DNA from: Candidatus Micrarchaeum sp.
GTDB taxonomy: Archaea > Micrarchaeota > Micrarchaeia > CAILAH01
DNA: 5,000 nucleotides
NCBI GenBank assembly: GCA_020723045.1
Contig: DYJQ01000002.1
Coordinates: 26,549 to 31,548, forward strand
Direction: 5' to 3'
Both the position numbers and the translations under genes were made by a program. The notes under the pieces are model-generated. The model did no database searches. It was not told where the DNA came from and was given only the letters and a program-made list of their open reading frames with translations. Positions 4,861-5,000 of this stretch are shown here, in pieces. The stretch's first letter is position 1; each line of letters begins with the position of its first letter.

Positions 4861-5000
4861 AAAGGGGCCCAGCGGCCCCTTTAACCCTTGCGACCACTGC
4901 AGCAAAGGGGCGGGCCCCGTCCCCCTTGCGACCATGCAAGGAGGGGCGGCCCCTTTAACCCTTGCGACCACTGCAGCAAAGGGGCGGGCCCCGTCCCCCT
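4859..5000. repeat. GC-rich tandem repeat array, 74-bp unit made of two 36-38-bp half-units
   Basis: The 55 bases at 4872-4926 are repeated identically at 4946-5000, giving a 74-bp period and running off the window. Within a unit, two related half-units each begin CCCTTGCGACCA: starts at 4885, 4923, 4959 and 4997, so spacing alternates 38, 36, 38. Each half contains an inverted repeat (CCTTGC-gaccat-GCAAGG at 4924-4941; CCCTTGC and GCAAAGGG with one bulged A at 4885-4909) followed by a GGGGC(G)GGCCCC block. A partial half-unit tail (GCAAAGGGGC) begins at 4859, so the array starts at the last two bases of the tRNA gene. The stretch is far more GC-rich than the genes and contains no credible coding sequence. 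Confidence 0.85.
4861..4882. repeat. Inverted repeat next to the tRNA 5' end
   Basis: AAAGGGGCC (4861-4869) and GGCCCCTTT (4874-4882) are perfect nine-base arms around a four-base loop, immediately upstream of tRNA-Ser. In the array units the same block is shorter (GGGGCGGCCCC); here extra bases (CCCAGC) make the arms exact. On the minus strand TTAAAG (4884-4879) is the only AT-rich patch near the position where a tRNA TATA box would be expected. Confidence 0.7.

Noticed and set aside
4764..4971. Short open frames on both strands through the tRNA and repeat
   Set aside because: They cross a well-folded tRNA and GC-rich repeats, have no SD, and their proline/glycine/alanine-rich sequence reflects base composition.
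4885..5000. Possible CRISPR array
   Set aside because: Repeats are directly adjacent with no unique spacers, and half-units differ from each other in a regular alternating way. This is a tandem repeat.

Overview
The window is archaeal. It carries a Sec61beta-type translocon subunit, TATA-box promoters, an archaeal Shine-Dalgarno (AAGGTGAT, matching the AUCACCU 16S tail), a class II tRNA-Ser with G73 and an intron at 37/38, and tightly packed genes. Coding sequence looks moderate in GC. A small-genome DPANN or Micrarchaeota-like lineage fits the compactness and the relaxed-looking intron splice motif. That lineage call is inference, because nothing here is a lineage marker.

Layout. The plus strand holds five genes: a HEAT-repeat protein (64-573) behind its own TATA box and strong SD; a 52-residue Sec61beta/SecG (635-793), too short for usual ORF cut-offs; an AMMECR1-domain protein (851-1531) whose TATA box sits where a leaderless mRNA would need it; an unrecognised 271-residue protein with an AbrB-like N-terminus and winged-helix-like segments (1548-2363); and an HD-domain SAMHD1-like phosphohydrolase (2394-3551). 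The last three are closely spaced and probably form one transcript. Facing them on the minus strand, 12 bp away, is a metal-dependent amidohydrolase (3564-4703, GTG start). Only 29 bp upstream of its start lies an intron-containing tRNA-Ser(CGA) (4733-4860). Beyond the tRNA, a GC-rich tandem repeat array (4859-5000) starts at the tRNA 5' end and runs off the window.

How the genes relate. HEAT protein and Sec61beta look like housekeeping or scaffold functions with separate promoters. The AMMECR1, putative DNA-binding and HD genes may share regulation, but no common pathway is established. The parts most worth a second look are the tRNA intron, the repeat array touching the tRNA, the tRNA/amidohydrolase junction and the uncharacterised 271-residue protein. 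I saw no transposase, integrase, CRISPR array or recognisable defence locus.
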